From assembly GCF_004116385.1 (NCBI RefSeq), contig NZ_PEIB01000027.1:1-64000 (forward strand): DNA of 64,000 nt. The letters are read 5' to 3'. The position numbers and the translations under genes are program-made. Below, one piece after another: positions 7,427 to 15,463 of this stretch (position 1 is its first letter; each line of letters opens with the position of its first letter). Origin of the DNA: Veronia nyctiphanis. GTDB lineage: Bacteria; Pseudomonadota; Gammaproteobacteria; Enterobacterales; Vibrionaceae. Under the pieces are notes generated by a model. The model made no database searches. It was given only the letters and a program-made list of their open reading frames with translations, and was not told the DNA's origin.

Positions 7427-7756
7427 TTATTTAATTCTTGTACTGAGCCCGGTGAACTCACTGAATACCGACTCAAGCATGTCGCAGTAAACCCCTGACT
7501 GGCTGCTTATTTCCGGACACTCAAATGAGCGGCGGCAAAGCGTAAATGCTGAGACCGTATATGTATCTGACGGGTCAAGCACTATCCGGATTCGGTTAAT
7601 ACCACTTTTCGCAAACCGGGCAGGAAGATCAAACTGCAACCCCGGCGCCTCGAGAGCGACGAACTGCCGCGCCCCTGTCATGGCCACAAACCGGTTACCG
7701 CCCAGCTGGCTGAGAATGGTTCTGGCAACGGTGCGGTTATAGTCTGAATTATTCAT
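7427..7756 (-). CDS. conserved hypothetical plasmid protein (109 aa)
   Basis: I start at MNNSDYNRTVARTILSQLGG, since this ATG overlaps the end of the preceding gene. The product is 109 residues, soluble and mixed alpha/beta, with FVALEAPGLQFDLPARFAKS and NRIRIVLDPSDTYTVSAF in the middle. I recall similar sequences as unnamed phage/plasmid proteins but no function. It is co-transcribed with the next gene (8-bp overlap). The base composition is GC-balanced, unlike the bacteriocin locus, which ends at the palindromic terminator. Confidence 0.6.
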   Translation of the reverse strand: MNNSDYNRTVARTILSQLGGNRFVAMTGARQFVALEAPGLQFDLPARFAKSGINRIRIVLDPSDTYTVSAFTLCRRSFECPEISSQSGVYCDMLESVFSEFTGLSTRIK

Positions 7757-8048
7757 TTTCAGCCTCCCACTCATCAGCAGCATCAATAAAGCACTCGAGA
7801 GCCTCAACCGTGTGTATCAGCCAGCCGTAAGGTCTCAGTGCCACATTCAGCGCCGTAACCATTTCATACACACTGGGGTTTAACGCCCGTAACTTGCAGT
7901 AAAGATCAAACAGCCGCTTATCCATCACTTCAGCCCGGAACGGGCGCAGGGAGCTCATTGCTGTGGAGCCTGAGTGATGCAACGGTGATACGTTGCCCGC
8001 CTGACGGGCATTTGTGGAGCAGGGTGCTGAAGGGACTGAACGTGACAT
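7749..8048 (-). CDS. hypothetical protein (99 aa)
   Basis: The start MSRSVPSAPCS is chosen because AGAGGAGAAA stands 5 bases upstream; a longer frame begins at 8123 without a ribosome site. The first ~30 residues look disordered. The rest (MDKRLFDLYCKLRALNPSVY, then LRPYGWLIHTVEALECFIDA) is alpha-helical. No known domain recognised. The 3' end overlaps the start of the following 109-aa gene, so the pair is one operon. Role unknown. Confidence 0.5.
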   Translation of the reverse strand: MSRSVPSAPCSTNARQAGNVSPLHHSGSTAMSSLRPFRAEVMDKRLFDLYCKLRALNPSVYEMVTALNVALRPYGWLIHTVEALECFIDAADEWEAENE

Positions 8049-8653
8049 GGCTTTTCTCCTCTGGGTTAGTGTCTCATCGCCGTTTTCGCCTGCCTGCCCG
8101 AACGCCTGCCGGGTTCTGGCCATCAGGGGCGCGCTGTCTGCGTTTATTTACCCTTGAGGGACAGGTTCAGGCATGCGAAGGGACTGCAAGGCAGCGGAAA
8201 AAGGTGAAGAGATACGGCAGGGGCTGAAGCAGTCGGGAAGAGCCGTGCACCCGTTGCGACACTTTGCCCGTCAGGCGGAAGGCTTTGGATCTTTAAGCTC
8301 TGGTTGTTGTTCCGGGAAAGCATCGAAAGAACAGTTTCGTAAAACAAGAAATGACCCGTCTTGGCGGCTACATTCCCGGTGTGGAAGTACTCTGTCGAAC
8401 ATCGACAGACATTTGTTCAAAGGGGTGTCCGATTGGACACCACAACCAAAAAAAATAATAAACAAAAACATATTAATTCACACTAAACACATGTAAAAGT
8501 ATTATAAATCAATTATTTACTTAATTTATCGTGGTTTAACATTACCCATTTTATGTTTTTATGTAATTGATCTGTTGATCATTAGTGGATATAGTCTCCC
8601 CCGAAATCTCATATATGACACTTAATCTCATAAATGAATCGGGAGACACAGTG
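8049..8653. promoter_or_regulatory. intergenic region with two dyads upstream of the restriction genes
   Basis: About 600 bases without a gene I can defend (a 107-codon plus frame at 8173-8496 has shadow composition). Two dyads stand out: CTGTCGA-aca-TCGACAG at 8392-8408 and GGTGTCC-gatt-GGACACC at 8424-8441. An AT-rich stretch (8445-8600) follows, likely the promoter for the restriction module. The first dyad shares TGTCGAA/GACAG with the repeats at 16651-16825. Either could be the operator of a small HTH protein. Confidence 0.45.
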
Positions 8654-8872
8654 ATGTGGAAAACCAGCAAAACGGAACATCGTGCAGTTCATACCTCAGA
8701 ATTTGATGAATGGGGGAACTGCCCTCAGTGTGGCCAACACGAGGCAGACTGCGAGTGTCCCGGACCTGCGGATCTTTTCATGAACGGTGAGGAGGACAAC
8801 ACAGACAGCCCTGCCCAGAATACACTCCCGGAAAGACCTGCCCCACAAAAGCCGGAAACAGAAACGCTATGA
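8654..8872 (+). CDS. small zinc-knuckle-like protein coupled to the endonuclease
   Basis: Starting at MWKTSKTEHRAVHTSEFDEW (GGGAG upstream), the product has 72 residues. Its centre is CPQCGQHEADCECPG, a cluster of four cysteines and a histidine likely to bind zinc; the tail is acidic and Pro-rich. The TGA overlaps the ATG of the MvaI/BcnI-like gene (ATGA), so both are translated together. It may be a chaperone, specificity or regulatory partner of the endonuclease. I know of no characterised equivalent. An upstream ATG at 8585 has no ribosome site. Confidence 0.6.
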   Translation: MWKTSKTEHRAVHTSEFDEWGNCPQCGQHEADCECPGPADLFMNGEEDNTDSPAQNTLPERPAPQKPETETL

Positions 8873-10236
8873 CGAATACTTTCGAACATCACTACAGTGA
8901 TATCAGACAAATCCTTGCCAGTTTCCCTGAAGATACTTTCACCCATGTACTGGCCAAGGTGTTACCCAAAAACGCCAACGACAAAAACCAGATTTACTGG
9001 TCGGCAGATTTCAACATGCTCGGCTCTCTGTTCGGTTTCCGATTCGGCGACCGCGGTCCCGTTACGAGCAACAAAAAGGGCGGGGCCAATAAAGGCCGGA
9101 GTATCCCGGAAGCGGTCTTTGAACAATTCAGCTGGATCACTGAAGACGGTCGGGCTGTACCGGCGCCAAGGGTGAAAATGCTTATCTATGCCCAGTACCC
9201 GGAGATGCGGCTCAGCGGATTCAAAACAGAAACCAACGAGATCCCCGCGTCACTCTCGGTGAGTTTTACCAAAGAAAACCCGGAGGCAAAACGCATCATG
9301 ATCCTGGGCCGCACCTACACCGGCGGTGCCGCGGCAATGATAGTGATCCCGCAGGGAGATCTGGAGAAACAAATCCTCGCCACACCCGGCTTTATGGGAT
9401 CACGGGTTGTCAGGCTCCTTCATGAACAGCATCGCAACATCAATGACCTCAGGGATCGGCTGAAACAGGCCGCCGGGCAGTGGATGCCGGGCGTGAGAAG
9501 GACCCGAGACGACACCACCATCCCGTTTAACGGCACCCAGGTCTGCGGTTACACCCTTGAGGACGCCCTTGAAATCATCCCCAACGCTGATAAAAACGGC
9601 GATTATATGGGGATCGAGTTAAAGGCGCACACCGCGAAGAAACTGACCCTGATGACCACAGAGCCGGATATGGGGCTTTATGCAAAAAACTTTGCTGATT
9701 TTATGACTACCTACGGCTATGAAAAGAGCGGGGCATGGCGCTGGACCGGGATCCATAAAGAAGGCATGCGCAGTGAGCGTTCAGGGCTGACACTGAGAAT
9801 AATGGGTTACAACCGGAACCAGCCAATTTCCGGTCAGCTTATTGCCGGTGAGCTCTATATCGGCCTGTTTGACAGTGAGGAAAACCTGGCCGCGGGCTGG
9901 AGCATGGAGCGGATTCTGGGTGGCTGGGATGCCAAACACAATGAGACTGTGTATGTGAAAGCCACCCGGAAAAACACAGAGAACCCAGAATTGCTCAACA
10001 GCGGTCACAAATATGAGGTCCGGTTTGACAATGAGGTACTCTGGTGCCGGGGAACCAACCCGGAGCGGCTGCTCAATGCCATACTGGATCATGTCATTAT
10101 TATTGACCCGGCACCGAAATATGATCCGGCCAATCCCGGAAACAACAAACGCCGTACCCAGTGGCGGGTCAATGACATTCATAAAGCCGTACCGTCACTC
10201 TATGAAAACTATGAGCATACGGATCTGTTCAGCTGA
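8869..10236 (+). CDS. MvaI/BcnI-family type II restriction endonuclease
   Basis: 455 residues. The central part carries DYMGIELKAHTAKKLTLMTT, giving Asp245-x4-Glu250-x-Lys252, the D-x4-E-x-K active-site spacing of the MvaI/BcnI family of PD-(D/E)XK nucleases. Downstream, FADFMTTYGY and RSGLTLRIMGYN continue the family-like domain. The N-terminal ~190 residues (FGDRGPVTSNKKGGANKGRS and on) form an extra domain that the short enzymes MvaI and BcnI lack, perhaps for DNA binding. MvaI cuts CCWGG and BcnI CCSGG, which fits the Dcm-like methyltransferase and Vsr encoded next. I infer a CC(N)GG-type target; the exact site is not readable from sequence. Confidence 0.8.
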   Translation: MTNTFEHHYSDIRQILASFPEDTFTHVLAKVLPKNANDKNQIYWSADFNMLGSLFGFRFGDRGPVTSNKKGGANKGRSIPEAVFEQFSWITEDGRAVPAPRVKMLIYAQYPEMRLSGFKTETNEIPASLSVSFTKENPEAKRIMILGRTYTGGAAAMIVIPQGDLEKQILATPGFMGSRVVRLLHEQHRNINDLRDRLKQAAGQWMPGVRRTRDDTTIPFNGTQVCGYTLEDALEIIPNADKNGDYMGIELKAHTAKKLTLMTTEPDMGLYAKNFADFMTTYGYEKSGAWRWTGIHKEGMRSERSGLTLRIMGYNRNQPISGQLIAGELYIGLFDSEENLAAGWSMERILGGWDAKHNETVYVKATRKNTENPELLNSGHKYEVRFDNEVLWCRGTNPERLLNAILDHVIIIDPAPKYDPANPGNNKRRTQWRVNDIHKAVPSLYENYEHTDLFS

Positions 10237-10256
10237 CAGACAGCGTCGGAGGCAGG

Positions 10257-10769
10257 GTGAAATCCGAAGCAGTTACAGAAAGCCGCCGGCGCAATATGCA
10301 GGCCATCCGCGGCAGGGACACCCGTCCGGAATTACTGGTAAGAAAAGCCCTTCATGCGCGGGGCTTCCGCTACCGGATCGCACCCGCCACACTGGCGGGA
10401 AAACCGGATCTCTGGTTACCGAAATACCGCGCGGCAGTGTTTGTCAGTGGCTGCTTCTGGCATGCCCATGACTGTGACCGGTTCCGTCTTCCCGCCACCC
10501 GGCGGGACTTCTGGGCAGACAAACTCAGCAGTAACGTAAGGCGCGACAGGAAAACGCTGGCCACACTCGCAAAAGCAGGTATCCGCGTGTTGGTGATATG
10601 GGAATGTTCCCTGAAAGGGCCCGGACGCCTTCATCAGGATCTGGCCGTCAGACTGACAGAGACATGGCTCAGGAGCGGCAGCAGGTTTGCTGCAATAGAC
10701 AGTGAGGGACTGTGCTGTTTTTCACAGCCGGAGTATGCCAGGATGACAGGCATCATAACCACTGTATAA
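10257..10769 (+). CDS. vsr: very short patch repair endonuclease Vsr
   Basis: A GTG start with GGAGG upstream gives 170 residues. The Vsr signature is complete: MQAIRGRDTRPELLVRKALH, then GKPDLWLPKYRAAVFVSGCF with the catalytic Asp, and CFWHAHDC for the structural zinc and His. WECSLKG follows. Vsr nicks 5' of the T in T:G mismatches made when 5-methylcytosine deaminates, which protects the methylated CCWGG-type sites. Finding it between the endonuclease and the cytosine methyltransferase is the classical arrangement. The C-terminal ~35 residues after the core fold are longer than in E. coli Vsr (about 156 aa). Confidence 0.92.
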   Translation: MKSEAVTESRRRNMQAIRGRDTRPELLVRKALHARGFRYRIAPATLAGKPDLWLPKYRAAVFVSGCFWHAHDCDRFRLPATRRDFWADKLSSNVRRDRKTLATLAKAGIRVLVIWECSLKGPGRLHQDLAVRLTETWLRSGSRFAAIDSEGLCCFSQPEYARMTGIITTV

Positions 10770-10798
10770 AAAGCCATGAAAAACTCACAAAGGGAATA

Positions 10799-10821
10799 TT
10801 GTGTGATAAACTTTCACACAA
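10799..10821. promoter_or_regulatory. inverted repeat before the methyltransferase gene
   Basis: TTGTGTGA and TCACACAA form a perfect 8-bp dyad with a 7-bp spacer, ending 21 bp before the GTG start. Dcm/EcoRII-type methyltransferases with long N-terminal segments can repress their own promoters, so this is a reasonable operator candidate. Confidence 0.5.
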
Positions 10822-10842
10822 ATAACCCAGTGAGGAAACCCC

Positions 10843-12573
10843 GTGCAGCACAAAGAATACATCATTGACGGAGACCGTGTCGACGAACAGCGGATACTTG
10901 AGCAGAAAAAAAAGACCAATCAGCTGCTTAAGCTCCTTGTCGAGATCTACGACCAGAAAAACCTCGCCATCCGTCTGGCTGCACCGGACATCAACCTTCC
11001 TGTCTCACGGGAAAAAATCAACCAGTGGAAAAAAGCCCCCGACAAAAGCGATATCATCTTCAGCGAACAGGCCATGGAGCACATCCGTGCTGCCCTGCTG
11101 CCGGCCAGGCCCGCCCACTGGGATAACCCTGATTTCACCTTTATTGACCTGTTTGCCGGTATAGGCGGCCTGCGCAAAGGCTTTGAGGATATCGGCGGTA
11201 AATGTGTCTTTACCAGCGAATGGGAACGTCAGGCCCGCCGGACGTATCTTGCCAACCACTTTGTTGACGAGGAAGAACTGCCTTACTTTCTTAACGAGGA
11301 AAACGACCCTCATCCTTACAGCGGGGAAAGCTGGCAGGCCAACAACAGTATGATGGACATTACCCGTGTGACCCTGAGCGGTGATCACAGGTTCAATGCC
11401 GATGAGAAACAGCGGAATATCCTGCGCCGGATCCCGGAACATGATGTGCTGCTGGCCGGATTCCCCTGCCAGCCCTTCTCCCTAGCCGGCGTCTCCAAGA
11501 AAAACTCCCTCGGCCGCTCACACGGGTTTGAGTGTGACACGCAGGGCACCCTGTTTTTTGATGTAGAGAAAATCATTGAAGCCAGACAGCCGAAGTTCTT
11601 CGTGCTGGAGAATGTCAAAAACCTCAAAAGTCATGACAAGGGCAACACCTTTGCCACCATTATCCGGGCTCTCGATGCGCAGGGTTACCACGTCCTCAAC
11701 GTCACCACTGAGGGCAATGACATCGAAGAGGCCATCGGTGTGGTAAGAAAGCGGAAAAATGATCCCACAATCATTGACGGTGTGCGCTTCACACCCCAGC
11801 ACCGTGAGCGGGTGGTACTTGTCGGTATCCGCCGCGACATACTGAACGCAGAGCTCGAGCAGCTGAGCCTCGGTAATATACCTGTGCCGGAGCAACGCTA
11901 TACCGTGAGAGATATCCTGGTGGATCTCTCAGAGGAAGACACGGCACGTTATACCCTGACCGAGAACCTGTGGAATTACCTTTATCACTATGCACTGAAA
12001 CACCAGACCAAAGGTAACGGGTTCGGGTTCGGTCTGGTTGACCCCACCGATCCCGATGCGGTTACCCGTACCCTGTCGGCCCGCTACTATAAGGACGGCT
12101 CGGAAATTCTGATTAACCAGCACGGGCTGACACCGGAATACCTTCAGAGAAACCGTGAGCACGGCATCCGTAAAAATGCCGATCGCGCTGAGGCGGCAAC
12201 GGCTTTCGCTGAGGAGCAGGCCGCAGATAATCCGGCGTTTACTGACGCGGAGTACAAAGCATGGATCAAAGAAGGTGAAAAGCGGTATGACGAAGAGCAT
12301 GGCCGCTATGCGCCGGAATTTGACGCTTCATGGCGTACCCCGCGCCGGCTGACACCACAGGAATGCGCCCGGCTGATGGGGTTTGAGAAGCCGGAGCATG
12401 ACCGTGAGGACGCGGATACTGATTTCAGGATCGTCTGTGCCGACAATAATGCTTACAAGCAGTTCGGTAACTCCGTGGTCGTCCCGGTATTCCGTGCCGT
12501 GGCGCAACTTCTGGCGCCGCATATCAGACAGGCGGTAAACAACAACGGCCGTGAAGCCGGTGACGCGGCCTGA
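10843..12573 (+). CDS. dcm: Dcm-like DNA (cytosine-5) methyltransferase
   Basis: 576 residues, closely similar to E. coli Dcm and M.EcoRII. Motif I FIDLFAGIGGLRKGFE is near 102. Motif IV GFPCQPFSLAGVSKKNSLGR carries the catalytic Cys at about 209. Motif VI is FVLENVKNLKSHD, motif VIII QHRERVVLVG, and the C-terminal motifs are RRLTPQECARLMGF and QFGNSVVVPVF. The target region keeps GNGFGFGLV and VTRTLSARYYKDG as in Dcm, suggesting CCWGG-like specificity. An N-terminal extension (about 95 residues) may bind the upstream dyad. The start is GTG with GAGGAAA upstream. It protects host DNA from the MvaI/BcnI-like nuclease; its deamination hotspots are served by Vsr. Confidence 0.9.
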   Translation: MQHKEYIIDGDRVDEQRILEQKKKTNQLLKLLVEIYDQKNLAIRLAAPDINLPVSREKINQWKKAPDKSDIIFSEQAMEHIRAALLPARPAHWDNPDFTFIDLFAGIGGLRKGFEDIGGKCVFTSEWERQARRTYLANHFVDEEELPYFLNEENDPHPYSGESWQANNSMMDITRVTLSGDHRFNADEKQRNILRRIPEHDVLLAGFPCQPFSLAGVSKKNSLGRSHGFECDTQGTLFFDVEKIIEARQPKFFVLENVKNLKSHDKGNTFATIIRALDAQGYHVLNVTTEGNDIEEAIGVVRKRKNDPTIIDGVRFTPQHRERVVLVGIRRDILNAELEQLSLGNIPVPEQRYTVRDILVDLSEEDTARYTLTENLWNYLYHYALKHQTKGNGFGFGLVDPTDPDAVTRTLSARYYKDGSEILINQHGLTPEYLQRNREHGIRKNADRAEAATAFAEEQAADNPAFTDAEYKAWIKEGEKRYDEEHGRYAPEFDASWRTPRRLTPQECARLMGFEKPEHDREDADTDFRIVCADNNAYKQFGNSVVVPVFRAVAQLLAPHIRQAVNNNGREAGDAA

Positions 12574-12583
12574 TATCAAAAGA

Positions 12584-12604
12584 CAGGGCTGTAACGCAGC
12601 CCTG
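12584..12604 (+). terminator. hairpin after the methyltransferase gene
   Basis: CAGGGCTG-taacg-CAGCCCTG is a perfect 8-bp stem 10 bases past the stop. No T-run follows, so termination may be partial or Rho-dependent. Confidence 0.45.
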
Positions 12605-12653
12605 AGTATCAGGGACTGGTAGGTTAATACATACAGAACAGGCAGGGAAGCTC

Positions 12654-13810
12654 ATGAAGGATTGCATCGAGTATTTTTTCGAATGGGAAGGAAGCAAGCG
12701 TATTGAGTCGTTTGCAAGTGAGTATTTATTTCATACCCAAGTAAGAAAATATTATGGAAGCCACGCTTCCTTCGACTGGTTCATGGACTTCCCTGATACA
12801 AAGAATTCTCCACTATTCATTCGATTCACGGGTAAAGAGCCCGTCAGAAACCTGAATATTGCTGATCGAAAGTTCACTCATCATCTTCTGAAGCTTGGCG
12901 CCAGGGTTATTTTTGCACGCTATAACCCTGACACAGACAGCTTCGAAGCGGCGCCGGTGACAGAAAAAGTAAACGGTTTAACTACTCCACCACCAGATGA
13001 TGCCGCCTTTCTTATCATGCGGGAGGCAGGAAAAACTCAGCCCGACACTCCAAAAGTTGCACGTAACAAGGACAATGCCCGGATAAAGATCAGGCAAGTC
13101 TGTGAGGCGCTGGGTACAAATATTGTAAAGCACCTTCATCTGCAACGCCGTTTCATCAACAGTGTACTGAGGCCGGCATTACATAGGCACCCCTCTGATA
13201 TTGATACAGTCTGTCTCTCTGGCCAACATCTGCACATTATAGAATTTAAAAGAAAATTCCCTGCGCGCAATTACCTGACACCAATGGAAGGGGTTACAAA
13301 TGAATGTATAAGACGCAGTGTACAAGAGTATTGCGGGAAGACTTATAAACGACAGACTGACATTTACAATCATCTCTGCGCGAAAAAGCTTGTAAAAGTT
13401 ACCAATCACTCAGTTTATGGTTTGGATGCGGGACATGTAAATGCGGCAAGATGGTACTCAGAAAACGGACTACCTTACAGCCTCATACACTGGGAAAAAG
13501 GACAGAAAGACAGATCCCGACCAGTACAGAGCATTGAACATATAGATACCGGCTCATGGAACTTCCTGCAAGAGGAAACTCTGAAGTTTAACCTACCTTA
13601 CACACTGAGATTTGTGGGTATCAACTTCACGTTCGGCAAAAACAGCGGTATGAACGGTTCTGTCAGGATACAGAAAATGATAGACGGAGCATCTTTCAAA
13701 AAAAGAAAGGGCGTAAGCCATTCAGAGCAGTTTTCAGTGACCTGGAAAAAAGCCTCATATCAACAGCAGATAATGTAAGTATTTCAGTTCCGCAAGAGCT
13801 TACTGCCTGA
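12654..13810 (+). CDS. PD-(D/E)XK-like protein, frame shifted near its end
   Basis: As written the frame stops at 13778 (374 aa). In the duplicate (37100-37581) one extra C after 13718 lets the protein end with PQELTA at the position equal to 13810, giving 385 residues, so I extend to there. Residues 181-201 read SDIDTVCLSGQHLHIIEFKR, placing Asp184, Glu197 and Lys199 as in a PD-(D/E)XK active site. The N-terminal half (IEYFFEWEGSKRIESFASEY) is unfamiliar. A ribosome site (CAGGGAAG) precedes the ATG. It follows the restriction module in the same direction and may be a second nuclease or an accessory; I do not recognise the family. The plasmid's repeat junction cuts through this gene at codon 226. 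Confidence 0.6.
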
Positions 13811-13822
13811 CATACAGAAAAT

Positions 13823-14407
13823 TCACTTATTCCAGTGCCTTTTTACCGTCGCAATTCCCAGCCCCAGAGCCGTCGCTGTTTTTGACTGACTTAGCCCCTG
13901 CTCACGACATTGCTTGACCTTTGCTGTAGTAGCCGTTGCTTCAGGCCTGCCAAGGCGTTTACCCTCGGCGCGGGCACGGGCAAGCCCTTCCTGGGTCCGT
14001 TCCCTTATCCGGTTACGCTCGAATTCGGCAAAGGCTGAAAACATCTGAAGCATCAGTTTGCCCTCTGCAGAACTCAGGTTCTGTACCGGCAGATCGAGAG
14101 AAACGACATGAACCCCCCTCTCTGTCAGCATCTCAATGGTCTTCTGGATATCGATATTGTCACGCCCCAGGCGATCGAGTTTCAGCGCAACCAGCGTATC
14201 CCCTGCTTCAAGTTTATGATCAACAAGAGTCCGAAACGCTTTTCGCTGCATCGCAGGCGTTGAGCCGCTGACCGTTTCGCTGATCACGCGGTGCGGCTGC
14301 ACATCATACCCTCGACTTCGGATAGCAAGGATCTGGTTTTCCGTATCCTGTTCAATGGTCGATACCCTGCAATAGGCAAAAATCCGTCCGGTCGTGGCAG
14401 TATTCAT
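13823..14407 (-). CDS. serine recombinase (resolvase/invertase family)
   Basis: 194 residues. The N-terminal catalytic domain has Ser16 in FAYCRVSTIEQDTENQ, then LVALKLDRLGRDNIDIQKTI and MFSAFAEFERNRIRERTQEG. The C-terminal HTH ends SQSKTATALGLGIATVKRHW. This is the size and shape of Tn3-type resolvases and plasmid multimer-resolution enzymes. The upstream 14437-14518 region carries repeated GGTATCA motifs that look like its binding sites. No transposase or transposon end is seen nearby, so it may resolve plasmid multimers or may be a remnant that brought in the neighbouring defence genes. Confidence 0.9.
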   Translation of the reverse strand: MNTATTGRIFAYCRVSTIEQDTENQILAIRSRGYDVQPHRVISETVSGSTPAMQRKAFRTLVDHKLEAGDTLVALKLDRLGRDNIDIQKTIEMLTERGVHVVSLDLPVQNLSSAEGKLMLQMFSAFAEFERNRIRERTQEGLARARAEGKRLGRPEATATTAKVKQCREQGLSQSKTATALGLGIATVKRHWNK

Positions 14408-14436
14408 GAAAAAGAGCCCTTAAAGCATCAGGAAAG

Positions 14437-14518
14437 GGTATCAATAATACTAACAGGTATCAGATAATAAAATGGCTGTTTTTTGATACCATGAGAATAG
14501 TCACATCATTTGGTATCA
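14437..14518. promoter_or_regulatory. candidate res site of the serine recombinase
   Basis: GGTATCA occurs at 14437, 14456 and 14512, and its complement TGATACC at 14484, all upstream of the recombinase start. Paired inverted half-sites separated by AT-rich DNA are what a resolvase site looks like. The pair 14484-14518 (TGATACC ... GGTATCA) is a 35-bp dyad of the size of a subsite. Confidence 0.5.
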
Positions 14519-14557
14519 TAAAACGACCAGTTAATAATACCTGCTTAGCGACGCGCA

Positions 14558-15370
14558 CTACACAACTGACGCATGCAACTTCATCAATGTTTCCATAGGA
14601 TCGGCACTCTCAATACGGTGGACTGCAACATGGCAATTAGCACATAAAATAGCTAAATCAGTAATTTTGGTTTTTTTACCAGCTCTGAGTTTACTCAAGG
14701 GGACTTTGTGATGAGCCTCCGCATAATCAAAACCATAAAGCTCTGAGAATTTAAAACCACATGCTTCGCAAAAAAGCTCACCATGAGTTTCGATAAACTT
14801 AGCTTTGGCCTGCTTTACGAGAACCGGATCCCGCTCCCTTACGATATGAGTTCTCACTGCCTTTCTTGTCTCGTCTGAGCTATATTCAGCCAACTCTAAG
14901 GGCTCACTCCCGCCGCCCCACAATGACATCACTTTGCTGAACTGCTCCGAAGATATCCGGAAGTTTGTACCCTGCCTCGCAGTAAGAAGCTGCATTTTTT
15001 CAAGGATTGGCTCTCTCTCCAGTAAGGTCGATTCAACAAGCCCCTGTTTCACACTTAACCTGACATCATCTAATTTCACACCCACTTTTATTTCAGATAC
15101 TTCCCTTTTACTCCAATATTTTTCAAGCAGGTTTTCAGGGTGAAGAACTTTGTCCTTATGCACGGGATTTTCTTCAACTGTTCCAAATGCAACAAGGCCA
15201 TAAGGATCACTGGATTTCCCCTTGGACCGCCAGAAGAAAACCTTGTCACCCACTTTGATCTCGTCCTGGTGTTTGGGGTGCTTAACAGCCCAGTAGACGT
15301 AACGAAAACCACTAAGATATTTATCAATATCAAAGTCTTCACGGTTACCTCTAAAAATCCAATACGACAT
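14558..15370 (-). CDS. EVE-HNH endonuclease (type IV-like restriction)
   Basis: 270 residues from MSYWIFRGNREDFD (GGGTGA upstream of this ATG; a 16-codon extension is unsupported). The N-terminal half is an EVE/PUA-like domain: WIFRGNREDFD, FRYVYWAVKHPKHQDEIKVG, KVFFWRSKGK, GLVAFGTVEE. EVE domains hold modified bases, notably modified cytosines. The C-terminal HNH nuclease has CEACGFKFSELYGFDYAEAH, HHKVPLSKL and LCANCHVAVHR with all metal and catalytic residues. Proteins of this layout are predicted to cut DNA carrying modified cytosine, as in T-even-like phages. It stands between the recombinase and an exported protein, with its own promoter presumably in 15371-15420. Confidence 0.85.
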   Translation of the reverse strand: MSYWIFRGNREDFDIDKYLSGFRYVYWAVKHPKHQDEIKVGDKVFFWRSKGKSSDPYGLVAFGTVEENPVHKDKVLHPENLLEKYWSKREVSEIKVGVKLDDVRLSVKQGLVESTLLEREPILEKMQLLTARQGTNFRISSEQFSKVMSLWGGGSEPLELAEYSSDETRKAVRTHIVRERDPVLVKQAKAKFIETHGELFCEACGFKFSELYGFDYAEAHHKVPLSKLRAGKKTKITDLAILCANCHVAVHRIESADPMETLMKLHASVV

Positions 15371-15422
15371 AAAATCACCCGACAGAAAAGAAAAGCAGGC
15401 ACTATACGCAAAATACACCGTG

Positions 15423-15444
15423 AAGGCCCGCTGTTGCGGGCCTT
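15423..15444 (-). terminator. hairpin after the exported-protein gene
   Basis: AAGGCCCGC-tgtt-GCGGGCCTT is a perfect 9-bp GC-rich stem just beyond the stop at 15464 (leftward transcription). There is no clear U-run, so it may be a strong pause or RNA-stabilising end. Confidence 0.6.
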
Positions 15445-15463
15445 GTGCTTAAATAACCCTGCG

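Noticed and set aside
8173-8496. 107-codon plus-strand frame upstream of the restriction genes
   Set aside because: No ribosome site, composition unlike its neighbours, and it runs through the dyads and AT-rich promoter region.
10013-10471. 152-codon frame overlapping the endonuclease and vsr genes
   Set aside because: Out of frame with two well-supported genes; a shadow.
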